This document shows, piece after piece, positions 63,790 through 64,000 of a DNA stretch of 64,000 bases. The DNA comes from Sulfitobacter sp043557345 (GTDB taxonomy: Bacteria; Pseudomonadota; Alphaproteobacteria; Rhodobacterales; Rhodobacteraceae). Made by a program: the position numbers and the translations under genes. Location: assembly GCF_043557345.1 (NCBI RefSeq), contig NZ_JBIFFV010000012.1, positions 1-64,000 of the forward strand. The letters are read 5' to 3'. The notes under the pieces are model-generated. The model saw nothing but the letters and a program-made list of their open reading frames with translations. It was not told the DNA's origin and searched no databases. Each line of letters starts with the position of its first letter. Positions within the stretch are counted from its first letter, which is position 1.

Positions 63790-64000
63790 ATGGCCAAACA
63801 GCGCTCTGAACCGGAACTGGACCGCGAGCTGGCCGATCTTTCGGCAGAGCTGCGCTGGCGAGAATGGATGCGACGGATCGAAGCGGTGCTCTTTGCCTCG
63901 GCTTCCCCTGTGACGCACCCGGATCTGGCGCGGGTGGTGGGGAAAGATGCGTCGGTCGATCTGCTCATCGAGGACCTGGCCGCGGAGCTGGAGGGGCGCG
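63790..64000 (+). CDS. scpB: ScpB-like SMC-kleisin accessory protein (partial)
   Basis: The 70 residues in the window contain RIEAVLFASASPVTHPDLAR, then VVGKDASVDLLIEDLAAEL, the first winged-helix of ScpB (chromosome segregation and condensation protein B). The gene continues past the window end. A plasmid-borne copy next to DUF1403 suggests a role in plasmid or integrated-element maintenance. Which SMC it would serve cannot be seen. Confidence 0.8.
   Translation, partial: MAKQRSEPELDRELADLSAELRWREWMRRIEAVLFASASPVTHPDLARVVGKDASVDLLIEDLAAELEGR

Overview
The window looks like accessory DNA from an alphaproteobacterium of the Rhodobacteraceae (Roseobacter/Paracoccus type), most likely a mosaic plasmid. 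The basis is gene content: a plasmid initiator with iterons, parA and parB; a mobilisation relaxase; a DUF1403/ScpB pair; TRAP transporter genes; pseudoazurin with an S/N-oxide reductase; and a very high density of insertion sequences (IS3, IS5, IS6, IS66, IS256, IS630), many of them broken.

Layout. 1-3.7 kb: an IS66 remnant, an odd tRNA-like gene beside a hairpin, and a compact operon ending in a GIY-YIG / DEDDh-exonuclease / B3-like fusion protein. 3.7-14.8 kb: a dicarboxylate catabolic island with TRAP genes (dctPQM), an IclR regulator and a seven-gene acyl-CoA pathway (MmgE/PrpD, two MaoC proteins, acyl-CoA dehydrogenase, CoA transferase, CitE/malyl-CoA-lyase-like lyase, SDR). I read it as uptake, CoA activation, dehydrogenation, hydration and cleavage of a methyl-branched C4/C5 dicarboxylate such as methylsuccinate or mesaconate. 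14.9-20.7 kb: a phosphoesterase, direct repeats, a self-duplicated IS6-family element and gene fragments. 20.9-25.7 kb: pseudoazurin, a TorA-like molybdoenzyme with a fused C-terminal cytochrome c, and molybdenum-linked small genes. 25.9-30.1 kb: IS debris around a PfpI-family protein and a formaldehyde dehydrogenase that has lost its N-terminus.

30.5-44.1 kb is a mobilisation/replication-like block: relaxase, split primase-helicase, AAA+ ATPase, small membrane and secreted proteins, a frameshifted hydrolase, an IS256 element with target duplication, a probable structured ncRNA with promoter and terminator, a small basic protein and a solitary DNA methyltransferase. 44-52.7 kb: IS remnants and a second acyl-CoA gene set (AraC-type regulator, DmdC-like dehydrogenase, crotonase) cut off by an IS630 element. 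53.3-57.7 kb is the plasmid maintenance module: initiator with eight GGGTCG motifs, parA, parB, and three 16-bp palindromes that I propose as centromere sites. 57.9-62.8 kb: a tyrosine recombinase and a Tn5053/Tn7-like tniA-tniB-tniQ module with matching end sequences. 62.9-64 kb: DUF1403 and a partial ScpB.

The strongest candidates for something undescribed are the 0.6-3.7 kb locus (tRNA-like gene plus nuclease-fusion operon) and the structured RNA at about 41.4-41.65 kb. All identifications were made by reading the sequence; no database search was run.
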